Source: Bombella saccharophila
GTDB taxonomy: Bacteria; Pseudomonadota; Alphaproteobacteria; Acetobacterales; Acetobacteraceae
NCBI RefSeq assembly: GCF_026385475.1
Contig: NZ_JANIDW010000004.1
Location: 1-64,000, forward strand
Length of the DNA stretch: 64,000 nucleotides
Direction of reading: 5' to 3'
Shown: in pieces, positions 39,081-47,981 of the stretch
Position numbering within the stretch: position 1 is the first letter of the stretch
How the letters are laid out: each line of letters begins with the position of its first letter
The notes under the pieces: generated by a model
What the model saw: the letters and a program-made list of their open reading frames with translations, nothing else
Databases searched by the model: none
Told to the model about the DNA's origin: nothing
Program-made: the position numbers and the translations under genes

Positions 39081-40517
39081 ATGACTACACCCTCCCCTGA
39101 GCAAACCACCCCTGAACCGACCTCTACCAGTGAGGAGGGGTATCAGAAGGACCTAAGCCGGCGGCATGTCCAAATGATCGCCATTGGTGGGGCGATTGGT
39201 ACAGGCTTGTTCCTTGGGGCAGGCTCGCGCCTTCAGGTCGCTGGTCCATCTCTGGCCATCACTTATGCTATTTGCGGCCTTTGCGCTTTTATGATCCTCC
39301 GCGCTATGGGCGAGCTTGTGATGTACCGCCCAAGCAGCGGGAGTTTTGTCACCTATGCTCGTGAGTTCCTTGGGGAAGGGGCCGCCTATGCAGCGGGATG
39401 GTTCTTCTTCCTCAACTGGGCGATGACGGGCATTGTCGATATTACCGCCATTGCGCTTTACATCCATTACTGGCCCATTTTTGGGGCCATCCCTCAATGG
39501 CTGATTGCCCTCGGTGCACTTGTTGTGGTCGGGGCGGTAAACCTTACCGGTGTGCGCTATTTTGGTGAGATTGAATTCTGGTTCTCTCTTGTCAAAGTCC
39601 TCACCTTAGTCATCTTCCTCACAGTAGGCGGGTACATCCTTCTTAGCGGCACCCATGTTGGGCCTTACACACCGGGGGTTCATCTCATCACGCAGTCCGG
39701 CGGGTTATTCCCCCATGGGGTTGTCGCCTCATTGATGCTCATCCAAGGTGTGATCTTCGCTTATGCCGCAACGGAGCTCATCGGCATTGCTGCTGGGGAG
39801 TGCGATAACCCCCGCAAGGTCGTCCCCAATGCTGTTAACAGCGTCATTTGGCGTATTATTTTCTTCTATGTAGGCTCTGTCACCCTGCTCGTCTGCCTCA
39901 TGCCTTGGTCGGCCTATCATGGTGGGGAAAGCCCTTTTGTGACCTTCTTCCACAAGCTTGGCCTACCTGCCTCTGACAGCATCATGAATTTTGTGGTCCT
40001 CACGGCAGCTCTTTCCAGCCTTAATTCCGGCTTATATTCTACAGGCCGCATTTTACGCGCCTTAGCCCTCGGCGGGTCTGCCCCTAGTGCCATGAGCAAG
40101 CTCAACCGTAATGCCGTGCCTTATGTCGGCATTGGTGTGACGCTCTTTATCTATCTCGTGGGCGTTTTGATGAACTACCTATACCCCACGCAAATCTTTG
40201 AGATTGTATTGAGCATCTCCTCTCTTGGTATTTTGGGTACATGGGCAACCATTCTGCTCTGCCAACTCCGCCTGCATCGGGCCATTAAACGGGGACGGAT
40301 TGCTGTCACCAGCTTCTCTATGCCCGGTGCCCCTTATACGGGTTGGCTTACACTTGCCTTCCTCTTGCTCGTGCTGGTGATGATGGCGTTTGATTATCCC
40401 TCTGGCACCATCACTGTTGGCTCCATCCCCATTCTTGCTCTCATCTTCTATGGCGGGTGGGTCTTGCTCAAACGCAACCAAAAGGAAGAGGATGACGAGC
40501 CTACTGAAGCGTCTTAA
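39081..40517 (+). CDS. Amino-acid permease of the APC superfamily (AAT family)
   Basis: Proton-coupled amino-acid importer of about 478 residues with twelve hydrophobic helices. The AAT-family N-terminal pattern is SRRHVQMIAIGGAIGTGLFL. Others are ALRAMGELVMYRP-like FMILRAMGELVMYRPSSGSF, the region AATELIGIAAGECDNP, and SSLNSGLYSTGRIL. It resembles the AnsP/CycA/GabP group; asparagine is a reasonable guess but specificity cannot be read from sequence. I start at the ATG at 39081 (MTTPSPEQ) with AGGA 9 bases upstream; an in-frame start 15 bases earlier is less likely. A strong terminator follows. Confidence 0.9.
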   Translation: MTTPSPEQTTPEPTSTSEEGYQKDLSRRHVQMIAIGGAIGTGLFLGAGSRLQVAGPSLAITYAICGLCAFMILRAMGELVMYRPSSGSFVTYAREFLGEGAAYAAGWFFFLNWAMTGIVDITAIALYIHYWPIFGAIPQWLIALGALVVVGAVNLTGVRYFGEIEFWFSLVKVLTLVIFLTVGGYILLSGTHVGPYTPGVHLITQSGGLFPHGVVASLMLIQGVIFAYAATELIGIAAGECDNPRKVVPNAVNSVIWRIIFFYVGSVTLLVCLMPWSAYHGGESPFVTFFHKLGLPASDSIMNFVVLTAALSSLNSGLYSTGRILRALALGGSAPSAMSKLNRNAVPYVGIGVTLFIYLVGVLMNYLYPTQIFEIVLSISSLGILGTWATILLCQLRLHRAIKRGRIAVTSFSMPGAPYTGWLTLAFLLLVLVMMAFDYPSGTITVGSIPILALIFYGGWVLLKRNQKEEDDEPTEAS

Positions 40518-40536
40518 ATCCTCCTTCATTCTCCAT

Positions 40537-40578
40537 AAAAAAGGCCCGATAAGCGCAGCAACTTATCGGGCCTTTTTT
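40537..40578. terminator. Bidirectional terminator between the permease and phoU
   Basis: A perfect 11-bp stem (GGCCCGATAAG with CTTATCGGGCC, 8-base loop) flanked by A6 and T6. It ends both convergent transcripts. Confidence 0.95.
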
Positions 40579-40594
40579 GTGCTTATAAAGACCT

Positions 40595-41311
40595 TCAAAT
40601 CTCTCTATTAAGCTTACGCATCGAGTTTTCCCCACGCGGCCGCTCTGGTGGTAAATTCTCTCCTGTAACAGAGTAAAAAACACGCTCTGCCATGTTGGTC
40701 GCATGGTCACCAATACGCTCCAAATTCTTAGCGATGAACAAAAGTTCGGTACATGCGCGAATATTGCGCGCATCTTCCATCATATACGTCACAAGCTCAC
40801 GGAAGAGAGCGACATAATGCTCATCCACCCCACGGTCAGCATGCCATACCTCCATCGCCATGTTCGGATCATGCTGGATGACAGCCTCCACCGTGCGGCT
40901 TAAATTATCCCGCACAAGACGGCACATACTCCGCAAGCCAGAGAATGAAATCTGAGCTTCACTTGAGGCCGCCTTGATGGCCTTACGCGCAATGGAAGCC
41001 GCATAATCACCAATGCGCTCCAAATCTCCAGTGATTTTCAATGCTGCGACAATCTCGCGCAAATCCGCCCCCATAGGGCTCCGCAACGCTAAAAGACGGA
41101 TCACCAACGTCTCCACATCGCGCTCTAGCTCATCAACCTCTGGGTCACGACGTGTGGCTTCATCCGCTGCGGCTTCATCATGCTCAGCAATAGCCAATAA
41201 GGCGAGGCTAACTTGTTCCTCTACAATATGCCCCATCTGCGCTACCATAGCCCGTAGCTGGTCTAACTCCTGCTCGTAGCTTGAGACAATGTGAGAACGC
41301 TCATGTGGCAT
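40595..41311 (-). CDS. phoU: Phosphate-transport regulatory protein PhoU
   Basis: Negative regulator that links the Pst transporter to the PhoR/PhoB system. The 238-residue all-helical product contains two PhoU repeats with the metal-binding patterns EVDELERDVE near residue 65 and ERIGDHATNMAERV near residue 205, plus the first-repeat ERIGDYAASIARKA. It is last in pstC-pstA-pstB-phoU. No phoB or phoR is in the window. Confidence 0.95.
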   Translation of the reverse strand: MPHERSHIVSSYEQELDQLRAMVAQMGHIVEEQVSLALLAIAEHDEAAADEATRRDPEVDELERDVETLVIRLLALRSPMGADLREIVAALKITGDLERIGDYAASIARKAIKAASSEAQISFSGLRSMCRLVRDNLSRTVEAVIQHDPNMAMEVWHADRGVDEHYVALFRELVTYMMEDARNIRACTELLFIAKNLERIGDHATNMAERVFYSVTGENLPPERPRGENSMRKLNREI

Positions 41312-41331
41312 AATCTCTCTCCCTTCCCCGC

Positions 41332-42150
41332 TTAACCGAATCGACCGGTAATATAATCCTGCGTCTGTTTCTGACGCGGGTTGGTGAAAATACGGTCCGC
41401 CGTATCCATCTCAACCAAGCGGCCTAGATAAAAAAACGCCACTTGGTCCGCACAACGTGCCGCCTGCTGCATGTTATGCGTTACAACCACGATAGTGAAC
41501 TCTTCTTTAAGCTCGTCCAACAATTCCTCAATCCGCGCCGTAGAGATCGGGTCCAAGGCAGAGGTTGGCTCATCTAACAAAAGAACCTCCGGCCGGGTGG
41601 CAATACTACGCGCAATGCATAAACGCTGCTGCTGCCCGCCTGATAACCCCGTTGCTGGTGCATGGAGGCGATCACGCACCTCATTCCACAAGGCCACACG
41701 TGTGAGAACATCTTGCACACGCTCATCCATCGCAGTACGGCTCAATTTTTCATGCAGACGCACACCAAAGGCAATGTTCTCGTAAATCGACATCGGAAAA
41801 GGCGTGGGTTTTTGAAAGACCATCCCAATACGCGCACGCAACATATCAAGACTAATCGAATCGTCTAAGATATTGCGCCCATCAAACATCACCTCCCCCG
41901 TTGCCCGTTGGCCGGGATAGAGGTCATACATCTTGTTAAAAATCCGCAACAAGGTGGATTTTCCGCAGCCGCTAGGGCCTATCATGGCAGTAACGCAACG
42001 TGCGGGGAAGTCTAACGAAATATCATGCAAAGCATGGTGGGAGCCGTAATAAAAATTAACCCCCCGCACAGCAAGGGCGACCTCCTGAACAGGCTCATCG
42101 CCTGATGACCCGGTGAGATGCTCGGTAAATGGCATCGAAGCAGACATCAT
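41332..42150 (-). CDS. pstB: Phosphate ABC transporter ATPase PstB
   Basis: ATP-hydrolysing subunit of the high-affinity phosphate importer. Walker [11 protein letters not shown]-loop region [20 protein letters not shown], signature [14 protein letters not shown], Walker [13 protein letters not shown] and the H-loop VVTHNMQQA are all present. I start at the ATG at 42150 (MMSASMPF, 272 residues), since AGGAGAGAGAG lies upstream; the longer frame overlaps pstA. Located between pstA and phoU. Confidence 0.96.
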   Translation of the reverse strand: MMSASMPFTEHLTGSSGDEPVQEVALAVRGVNFYYGSHHALHDISLDFPARCVTAMIGPSGCGKSTLLRIFNKMYDLYPGQRATGEVMFDGRNILDDSISLDMLRARIGMVFQKPTPFPMSIYENIAFGVRLHEKLSRTAMDERVQDVLTRVALWNEVRDRLHAPATGLSGGQQQRLCIARSIATRPEVLLLDEPTSALDPISTARIEELLDELKEEFTIVVVTHNMQQAARCADQVAFFYLGRLVEMDTADRIFTNPRQKQTQDYITGRFG

Positions 42151-42170
42151 GAAACTCTCTCTCCTAGACA

Positions 42171-43055
42171 TCAGTGACGGGATGAAAGCCGCACAGTGAT
42201 ATTGATAAGAAGCACGCCAAAGGTCACCAACAAGGCCCCCGTCCATGCCAGCTGCACCCAGTCCTCATAAGAGGCCCCAGCATATTGGTAGATAGCTATT
42301 GGCAAGCTCGCCATAGGGCGATTCATCGCTGTGGACATGGTTTGATTGCCCAAGGATGTAAATAAAAGCGGCGCCGTCTCCCCACCCATCCGCGCAAGTG
42401 CGAGAAGAATCCCCGTCAGCACACCCTTCCGCGCGGAGCGTAAACAAAGGAAGATAATAACACGCCACCGTGCCGCCCCTAAGGCCGCTCCAGCTTCCCT
42501 CATCGCTGTAGGGACGAGTCGGAGCATATCTTCTGTCGTGCGTACAATCAGGGGCAGAGCCAAAACCGCCAAGGCTAATGCCCCTGCTAGGCCAGAGAAA
42601 TGGCCCATCGGCACGACCAAGAGCTGATAGATGAACAAGCCTATCAAAATGGACGGGGCAGACATCAACACATCCGCTACAAACCGCACCCCACTGGCGA
42701 AATAATTCCCCTTCCGCCCATATTCGGAGAGGTAAATCCCACACATCAACCCAACAGGGGCCGCCATCAATAAGGCCAAGCCCGTTTGGATCACGCTGCC
42801 GATAATCGCATTGGCTAACCCCCCGCCAGATCCGGGCGGTCCCATTGTACGCGTCAATGTCGCCCAAGAGAGACCCTCTAGCCCATGGCGTAAGAGCGTC
42901 CATAAAATAGACACCAGCACGAGCAACAACACACTCCCTGCCGCAACGCTCGCCCCTGTTGCACAATTATTGCATAAACGCCGCCACATAGCCTTACGAC
43001 TAGGCCGCCAACAATCCCGCGCCATCATAAAGGAGGTAGACTCTACATTATTCAT
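42171..43055 (-). CDS. pstA: Phosphate ABC transporter permease PstA
   Basis: Inner-membrane permease of about 294 residues with six hydrophobic helices. The conserved cytoplasmic EAA-type loop is visible as [22 protein letters not shown], preceded by [17 protein letters not shown]. Its ATG at 43055 overlaps the pstC stop (ATGA). Adjacent to pstC and pstB in the normal order. Confidence 0.95.
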   Translation of the reverse strand: MNNVESTSFMMARDCWRPSRKAMWRRLCNNCATGASVAAGSVLLLVLVSILWTLLRHGLEGLSWATLTRTMGPPGSGGGLANAIIGSVIQTGLALLMAAPVGLMCGIYLSEYGRKGNYFASGVRFVADVLMSAPSILIGLFIYQLLVVPMGHFSGLAGALALAVLALPLIVRTTEDMLRLVPTAMREAGAALGAARWRVIIFLCLRSARKGVLTGILLALARMGGETAPLLFTSLGNQTMSTAMNRPMASLPIAIYQYAGASYEDWVQLAWTGALLVTFGVLLINITVRLSSRH

Positions 43056-43990
43056 GACCGCTTCCCCCTTAGGCACCGCGCTAATACAAGGCTAACACAG
43101 GACAAAACCATCAGGATGAATCCCAACGCCATCAGTGAGGAAAGCCGCAATGACCCCGCCGGACTTTCTGGGAACTGTAGGGCAATCAAAGAGGCCACCG
43201 TACTGCGTGGGGCAAAGAGGGACCAGCCAACACTCGTGACGTTACCGATGATAAATGTCACGGCCATTGTCTCACCTAAGGCACGGCCCATCCCCAGCAC
43301 GATCGCACCAATCATCCCATTACGCGACCATGGCACGACAATCTTGCGCATCATCTCCCAGCGTGTGGCCCCAAGGCCATAAGCACTCTCCCGCAGCATG
43401 GGCGGTACAGCCCCAAACACATCCACCATCACAGCAGTGATGAAAGGCGCAATCATCATCGCAAGGATAATACCCGCTGTAACAAGCCCCGTCCCCACAG
43501 GCGGGCCTGAGAGAATCGGCCCTAATATGGGTGTATGGCGAAAATGATGATTTAAAAAAGGCTGAACATCACGCGCGATGAAGGGAACAATCGTCTGGAA
43601 GCCCCACATGCCAAAGATGATAGATGGCACAGCCGCCAAAAGCTGGATGGTTGTCCCAACAATTGAAGCAAAGCGTGAGGAAGCAATATAGACCAACCAA
43701 AAAGCCGTCCCAAACGCCATAGGGACGGCAATCAACATCGCAATAATAGTACTAACAACGGTGCCCAATAACGGGGCCAAAACCCCATATATATCCTTAA
43801 CGGGGTTCCATGACGTTCGTGTAAAGAAATCAAGCCCAAAGGCGGTAAAAGCCTGCCACCCTCCTGTTGCCATCAACAGGATAAGGCCCCCCAGCGATGC
43901 TAATACAAGCACCGCACATACCCAAAGCAACCCATGGAAAATAGTGTCAAACCCAACTCTATGGTGAGAAGAACGCGTTACGGGCGTCAT
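43052..43990 (-). CDS. pstC: Phosphate ABC transporter permease PstC
   Basis: Partner permease of PstA, about 312 residues with six membrane spans and the EAA-like loop MLRESAYGLGATRWEMMRKI. Two ATG codons are in frame at 43996 and 43990. I prefer 43990 because it overlaps the stop of a short upstream frame (ATGA), which suggests coupling. It is the first recognisable pst gene. The phosphate-binding protein gene pstS, usually directly upstream, is absent here; the next gene upstream is a divergent glycosyltransferase. Confidence 0.94.
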   Translation of the reverse strand: MTPVTRSSHHRVGFDTIFHGLLWVCAVLVLASLGGLILLMATGGWQAFTAFGLDFFTRTSWNPVKDIYGVLAPLLGTVVSTIIAMLIAVPMAFGTAFWLVYIASSRFASIVGTTIQLLAAVPSIIFGMWGFQTIVPFIARDVQPFLNHHFRHTPILGPILSGPPVGTGLVTAGIILAMMIAPFITAVMVDVFGAVPPMLRESAYGLGATRWEMMRKIVVPWSRNGMIGAIVLGMGRALGETMAVTFIIGNVTSVGWSLFAPRSTVASLIALQFPESPAGSLRLSSLMALGFILMVLSCVSLVLARCLRGKRS

Positions 43991-44046
43991 GCGCATCTAT
44001 CTGGAGCCTTGGCCGTTACAACATCGGCAGCTATCATCGTGATCAT
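43987..44046 (-). CDS. Possible 19-residue leader peptide before pstC
   Basis: A short frame encoding MITMIAADVVTAKAPDRCA sits behind the strong ribosome site AGAGGTGG, and its TGA overlaps the pstC ATG at 43990. Spacing and overlap suggest it is translated and coupled to pstC. It could also be chance, or the remnant of a deleted upstream gene. No homologue is recognised. Confidence 0.3.
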   Translation of the reverse strand: MITMIAADVVTAKAPDRCA

Positions 44047-44247
44047 AGCCACCTCTAATTCCGTGCATTAACGCCCCTGCCCACAAAGAACAACCGTCTC
44101 TTAAAGCGATTGAAGCACTTTCATTCAGAATGACTAGTTTTTTTGTACAGTTCCCTGTAGTTTATGGCAAACTGTCGTCTGTCTGCCACAATTATATTTC
44201 ACATTGATGACAGACTTTGCTTTTTACGCCTTAACGGGGAGGGGTCT

Positions 44248-46746
44248 TTGCCTGTCAGCCAGTTTCAGGGTTATGTTGACGCCATAGACACTCACAGCGG
44301 CATTATCCGCGGGTGGGCCATCAACTTACGCAACCCGCTCCAACCAGTGCGGTTACATGTCGTTATGGATGGACAGGAGGTCATGCAGGCTCTCTGTGAT
44401 CTCCCGCGGGAAGATGTCCGCAGCACCTTGCATACCCCTAGCGAAAAACTAGGCTTTCAATTCACTCTACCACCTGCCGCTCTTGATGAGCAGCCTCATG
44501 AGATCTCACTACGCTTTGCAGATCGCTCCGCTCTACCCTTTCCTGATAGGCAAGACCCTAACAAAACGCATGACGTTATCTCCTTCATCCACTCATCGCA
44601 GATAGAGTATAGAAGTTGCGTTGACGGCCTCCATGAAGGGCTTTTACGTGGTTGGGTTGTAGCCCGCCAACGCCCCAGCGAGCCATGGAGAGGAAATGTC
44701 ATCATCTCCGTTAAAGCTGATGGGCTCTCACTCGGCACATTCCGCGCAAACCATTATCGTGGCGATGTGGTCGAAGCCCTCCAATGTGAGCCTAATTGCG
44801 GTTTTGAAGTCCCCATCCCTCAGCAGTTCCATGATGGCATACCGCATAATTTTAGCGTCACAAGTATCCCCGATAATATCCCCCTAGCGGGCAGCCCCTT
44901 AATCACCGCCCTCGTTGATGACCAACTCGCTGCCAAGTTGGTACAAATTGAAAACACGATTGCCAGTCTCCACACACAACTCACCGCTCTACGCCGAGAG
45001 ACGCATAACCTCATCCCCAAACGTCCGCTCAACCTCCAACATTATGACCGTTGGGCGCGCCGTTATTACACCCATCTAAGCGAGCAAACAGCCCTCCAAC
45101 GGCAAGCTCATCCTTTAAAAGACACCCCCCTTATTTCCGTCCTTTGTCCCACATGGCGACCAGATGAAGGCGACTTCCGCGCCGCGGTGGACTCCGTACT
45201 CGCACAGACCTACCAACAATGGGAATTGATCATTGTCGATGATGGCAGTGCATGCCCCCGTACGACAAAGCTTATCCAAGATTATTGCAAAAACGATAAA
45301 CGTATTCGCTCTGTCGTCCTACCGAAGAATCAAGGCATTGCCGGGGCTACTAATGCAGCAATCAAAGCTGCGCGCGGGGCGTATATCGCCTTTTTTGATC
45401 ATGATGACCTCCTCGTCGATGTCGCCTTAGAGCGCATGGTCCGCGCAGCACTCACAACGGGGGCCAAGCTCCTCTATTGTGATGAAGATAAAATAGATGC
45501 AGCTGGCCATTTTTTAGAGCCTAACCTCAAACCGGATTATGATTATCGCTATCTATTAGGCTGTAATTATATTTGCCATCTCACTGTTATGGAGGCCGAG
45601 CTTGTCCGTAAGATCGGCCCGCTAGAAGGGCAGTATAATGGCGCGCAAGACCATGACTTCCTTCTGCGTGCGGTGGAGCTCATCCCCCGAGAGGCCATCC
45701 ATCATGTCCCAGATATTTTGTATCATTGGCGTAAAACACCTAACTCTACAGCCAGTAATATCGGTAATAAAAGCTACGCTGTAAAAGCAGGCACGGACTG
45801 TGTCGCCGCACATCTTCACCGTCGGAAGATCAAAGCGACTGTATCATCCATTGATCGCCTAAGCCTTTACGCCATCCAATGGCCTTTCCGTAAACAACCC
45901 TCTATCAGCATTATCATTCCCTTCCGCGATCAATTAGAGATGACGCGTAATTGCGTTGACTCCCTTCTCACCTCACAAAAATATCGTAAATTTGAGATTA
46001 TCCTTGTTGATAATTTCTCCGTTGAGAAAGCCACACTTTCTTGGCTGGAGAGTATCCAACGCCATAAACAAGTATCCGTCTTACGGGTGGAAGAGCCTTT
46101 TAACTACGCACGGCTCAATAACCTTGCCGCGCGTCAAAGCAAAAGTGATCAACTCCTTTTCCTCAATAACGACGTCATCATCACCCAACCCGACTTCCTG
46201 ACCCACATGGTCCATGAGACACTCGCCTCCCCAACAGTCGGGGCCGTGGGGGCACGGCTTTTATACCCTAACGGGACAATCCAACATGCTGGGGTCGCTG
46301 TCGGGCCGGATGTTATTGGGGTGCATGTTCATCGTCTCCAACCCAATACGGATTTTGGCTATATTGGTCGTATCCGCTTACCCCATGAGGTTACAGCTGT
46401 AACCGGGGCGGCTCTCATGGTCCCTCGTACTCTTTTTGAAGAGCTTGATGGCTTTGATGAAACCTACCTTGCCGTCGCTTATAATGATGTTGACCTTTGT
46501 TTAAAAATTCGTGCCAGCGGTCATACCATCATCTACTGCGCTATGGCAGAAGCTGTCCATCATGAAAGCTACTCCCGTGGCAGTGATGATCGCCCCGAGC
46601 ATGAGGCCCGCTTCTTCCACGAAAAACAAGTCATGCTTGAACGCTGGAAAGAAAATTTACTCTTTAAAAATGATCCAGCATACCCACATTACTTCAGACA
46701 GGACCTGCGGACCTTCTTTGACCTCCGCAACCCAGAGGATTTATAA
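44248..46746 (+). CDS. Large glycosyltransferase with two GT2 domains
   Basis: A predicted cytoplasmic glycosyltransferase of about 832 residues. The N terminus carries two related beta-rich modules (FQGYVDAIDTHSGIIRGWAI near the start, and SCVDGLHEGLLRGWVVARQR about 120 residues later). Then come two family-2 GT-A domains: the first with ISVLCPTWRPDEGDF, LIIVDDGS and FFDHDD, the second with ISIIIPFRDQLEMTRN, ILVDNFS and LFLNNDV. Such tandem GT2 enzymes build polysaccharide or O-antigen-like chains. I prefer the TTG start at 44248 behind GGAGGGG; an ATG at 44164 is in frame but has no ribosome site. It stands alone, divergent from pst. Sugar specificity unknown. Confidence 0.85.
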   Translation: MPVSQFQGYVDAIDTHSGIIRGWAINLRNPLQPVRLHVVMDGQEVMQALCDLPREDVRSTLHTPSEKLGFQFTLPPAALDEQPHEISLRFADRSALPFPDRQDPNKTHDVISFIHSSQIEYRSCVDGLHEGLLRGWVVARQRPSEPWRGNVIISVKADGLSLGTFRANHYRGDVVEALQCEPNCGFEVPIPQQFHDGIPHNFSVTSIPDNIPLAGSPLITALVDDQLAAKLVQIENTIASLHTQLTALRRETHNLIPKRPLNLQHYDRWARRYYTHLSEQTALQRQAHPLKDTPLISVLCPTWRPDEGDFRAAVDSVLAQTYQQWELIIVDDGSACPRTTKLIQDYCKNDKRIRSVVLPKNQGIAGATNAAIKAARGAYIAFFDHDDLLVDVALERMVRAALTTGAKLLYCDEDKIDAAGHFLEPNLKPDYDYRYLLGCNYICHLTVMEAELVRKIGPLEGQYNGAQDHDFLLRAVELIPREAIHHVPDILYHWRKTPNSTASNIGNKSYAVKAGTDCVAAHLHRRKIKATVSSIDRLSLYAIQWPFRKQPSISIIIPFRDQLEMTRNCVDSLLTSQKYRKFEIILVDNFSVEKATLSWLESIQRHKQVSVLRVEEPFNYARLNNLAARQSKSDQLLFLNNDVIITQPDFLTHMVHETLASPTVGAVGARLLYPNGTIQHAGVAVGPDVIGVHVHRLQPNTDFGYIGRIRLPHEVTAVTGAALMVPRTLFEELDGFDETYLAVAYNDVDLCLKIRASGHTIIYCAMAEAVHHESYSRGSDDRPEHEARFFHEKQVMLERWKENLLFKNDPAYPHYFRQDLRTFFDLRNPEDL

Positions 46747-46849
46747 TCTAAAGGGTATGAGGAAGAAGCCTGGGAGAAGTTCCCGCCCGGTTTCTGAGCG
46801 TTCTCCTCCTCTTTTAGGGGGAAACCGACACCATATAAGGAGTGTTACG

Positions 46850-47356
46850 ATGAGCAAGATCAACCACTTTCACACAAGCAACAACACACCAGACAACACA
46901 AAGAGCGTCTCTATCGAGACTCTTAATGCCCGTCTGGCAGACCTAATCGACCTCGCCTTAGTCACCAAGCAAGCCCATTGGAACCTCAAAGGGACAAACT
47001 TCATCGGTGTGCATGAAATGCTCGATGGCTTTCGTAGCGGGCTTGATGGCTTTATCGACACTGCTGCAGAACGTGCTGTGCAGCTCGGCGGTGTTGCTTT
47101 GGGGACAGTTCAGGCCGTACATAGCCACACAAACTGCGCCCCCTATCCAACAGAAATCTTCACTGTATTGGACCATGTTAAAGCCTTAGCAGAGCGTTAT
47201 GGTGTTGTTGCCAACAAAATCCGCGATGCCATTAAGACAACGGCCGAGGCTGGCGATGATGATACAGCTGACCTCTTTACAGAGATCTCCCGCGGCTTGG
47301 ATAAAAACCTCTGGTTCCTAGAGGCTCACCTCCAGGCTGAAGCAGGTCCGCGCTAA
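46850..47356 (+). CDS. dps: DNA-binding ferritin-like protein Dps
   Basis: Dodecameric mini-ferritin that oxidises and stores iron with H2O2 and shields DNA. The 168-residue product has the ferroxidase-site pattern KQAHWNLKGTNFIGVHEML and DGFIDTAAERAVQLGG, with the conserved His, Asp and Glu. The N-terminal 17 residues are polar and variable, as in DNA-binding tails. The start is the ATG at 46850 behind AAGGAG; the frame runs on upstream through non-coding sequence and the end of the glycosyltransferase, which I reject. Two terminators follow. Confidence 0.95.
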   Translation: MSKINHFHTSNNTPDNTKSVSIETLNARLADLIDLALVTKQAHWNLKGTNFIGVHEMLDGFRSGLDGFIDTAAERAVQLGGVALGTVQAVHSHTNCAPYPTEIFTVLDHVKALAERYGVVANKIRDAIKTTAEAGDDDTADLFTEISRGLDKNLWFLEAHLQAEAGPR

Positions 47357-47368
47357 TAGCCGTACCTC

Positions 47369-47405
47369 AAAAAAAGGGGCCGTTATAACCTGGCCCCTCT
47401 TTATT
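47369..47405 (+). terminator. Terminator after dps
   Basis: A 6-bp GC stem (GGGGCC with GGCCCC, 10-base loop) preceded by seven A and followed by a T-rich stretch. Confidence 0.75.
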
Positions 47406-47444
47406 AAAAAAGGCGTGCTCCCCAACGAGGGACACGCCTTTTTT
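47406..47444. terminator. Bidirectional terminator between dps and the 47456-58846 directon
   Basis: AAAAAAGGCGTG and CACGCCTTTTTT form a perfect 12-bp inverted repeat with a 15-base loop and T6 on both strands. It ends the leftward transcript of the glycosyltransferase/T1SS directon. Confidence 0.93.
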
Positions 47445-47455
47445 ATAAGGTCGTC

Positions 47456-47980
47456 TTAAAGCGATAACGCCAAATGCTGTCGAGCAAAATAGAAGGGATC
47501 CTCCTCTAAAACATCCTTTACACGCCGCCCATCTGCCAACACATCAGTCTCTTGAGCAAGATCAGCAGGCATAAAATCTTTCCGCCACTCACCCACAGCA
47601 ACATCTTCAGGAAGAAGAGCGGAGGAAGGCTCAGGCTCTACCAATTGTTCTGGCTGCAAGGGCCCTTCCTCGCCCCCTTGAAAGGGCTCCCCCAAACCCA
47701 GACAATCTATAATCGCGCGGAAATCATCATCCGCTAATCGACCGGGCACAGCACCCCGTTCACGCTGAACAATCCAATCCTTCGTCAGGTCATAAAGCGC
47801 ATTTCTAATTGGCCTATCCTCATAGGACCCCAGCTGCATAGCCTGCCAATGAGAATACGCAGCCCCTACCAATTGCGCACAATCTTCCTCTGTTAATTTC
47901 TGTGGTGCAGAAGAGGCCGATTTTTTAACAACCCATCCACCGGCTAACTTCAACAAAGCCGCTTTATCTATATCGAGCAT
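47456..47980 (-). CDS. Unknown protein, last gene of the T1SS/glycosyltransferase directon
   Basis: A 174-residue acidic, soluble protein that I do not recognise. No signal peptide or membrane span. The N-terminal 90 residues look helical (EEDCAQLVGAAYSHWQAMQL, DRPIRNALYDLTKDWIVQR); the middle is Glu/Pro-rich and the end reads DPFYFARQHLALSL. It starts one base after the glycosyltransferase stop, so it belongs to that operon. Composition and codon use look like the neighbours. Confidence 0.6.
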   Translation of the reverse strand: MLDIDKAALLKLAGGWVVKKSASSAPQKLTEEDCAQLVGAAYSHWQAMQLGSYEDRPIRNALYDLTKDWIVQRERGAVPGRLADDDFRAIIDCLGLGEPFQGGEEGPLQPEQLVEPEPSSALLPEDVAVGEWRKDFMPADLAQETDVLADGRRVKDVLEEDPFYFARQHLALSL

Positions 47981-47981
47981 C

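Noticed and set aside
44060-44163. PHO-box-like sequence CTGTAC...GTCAT before pstC
   Set aside because: Only part of one half matches CTGTCAT and the spacing to the second half is wrong.
46511-46849. Upstream extension of the dps frame
   Set aside because: It runs through the end of the glycosyltransferase in another frame; the strong AAGGAG and Dps family start at 46850 settle the start.
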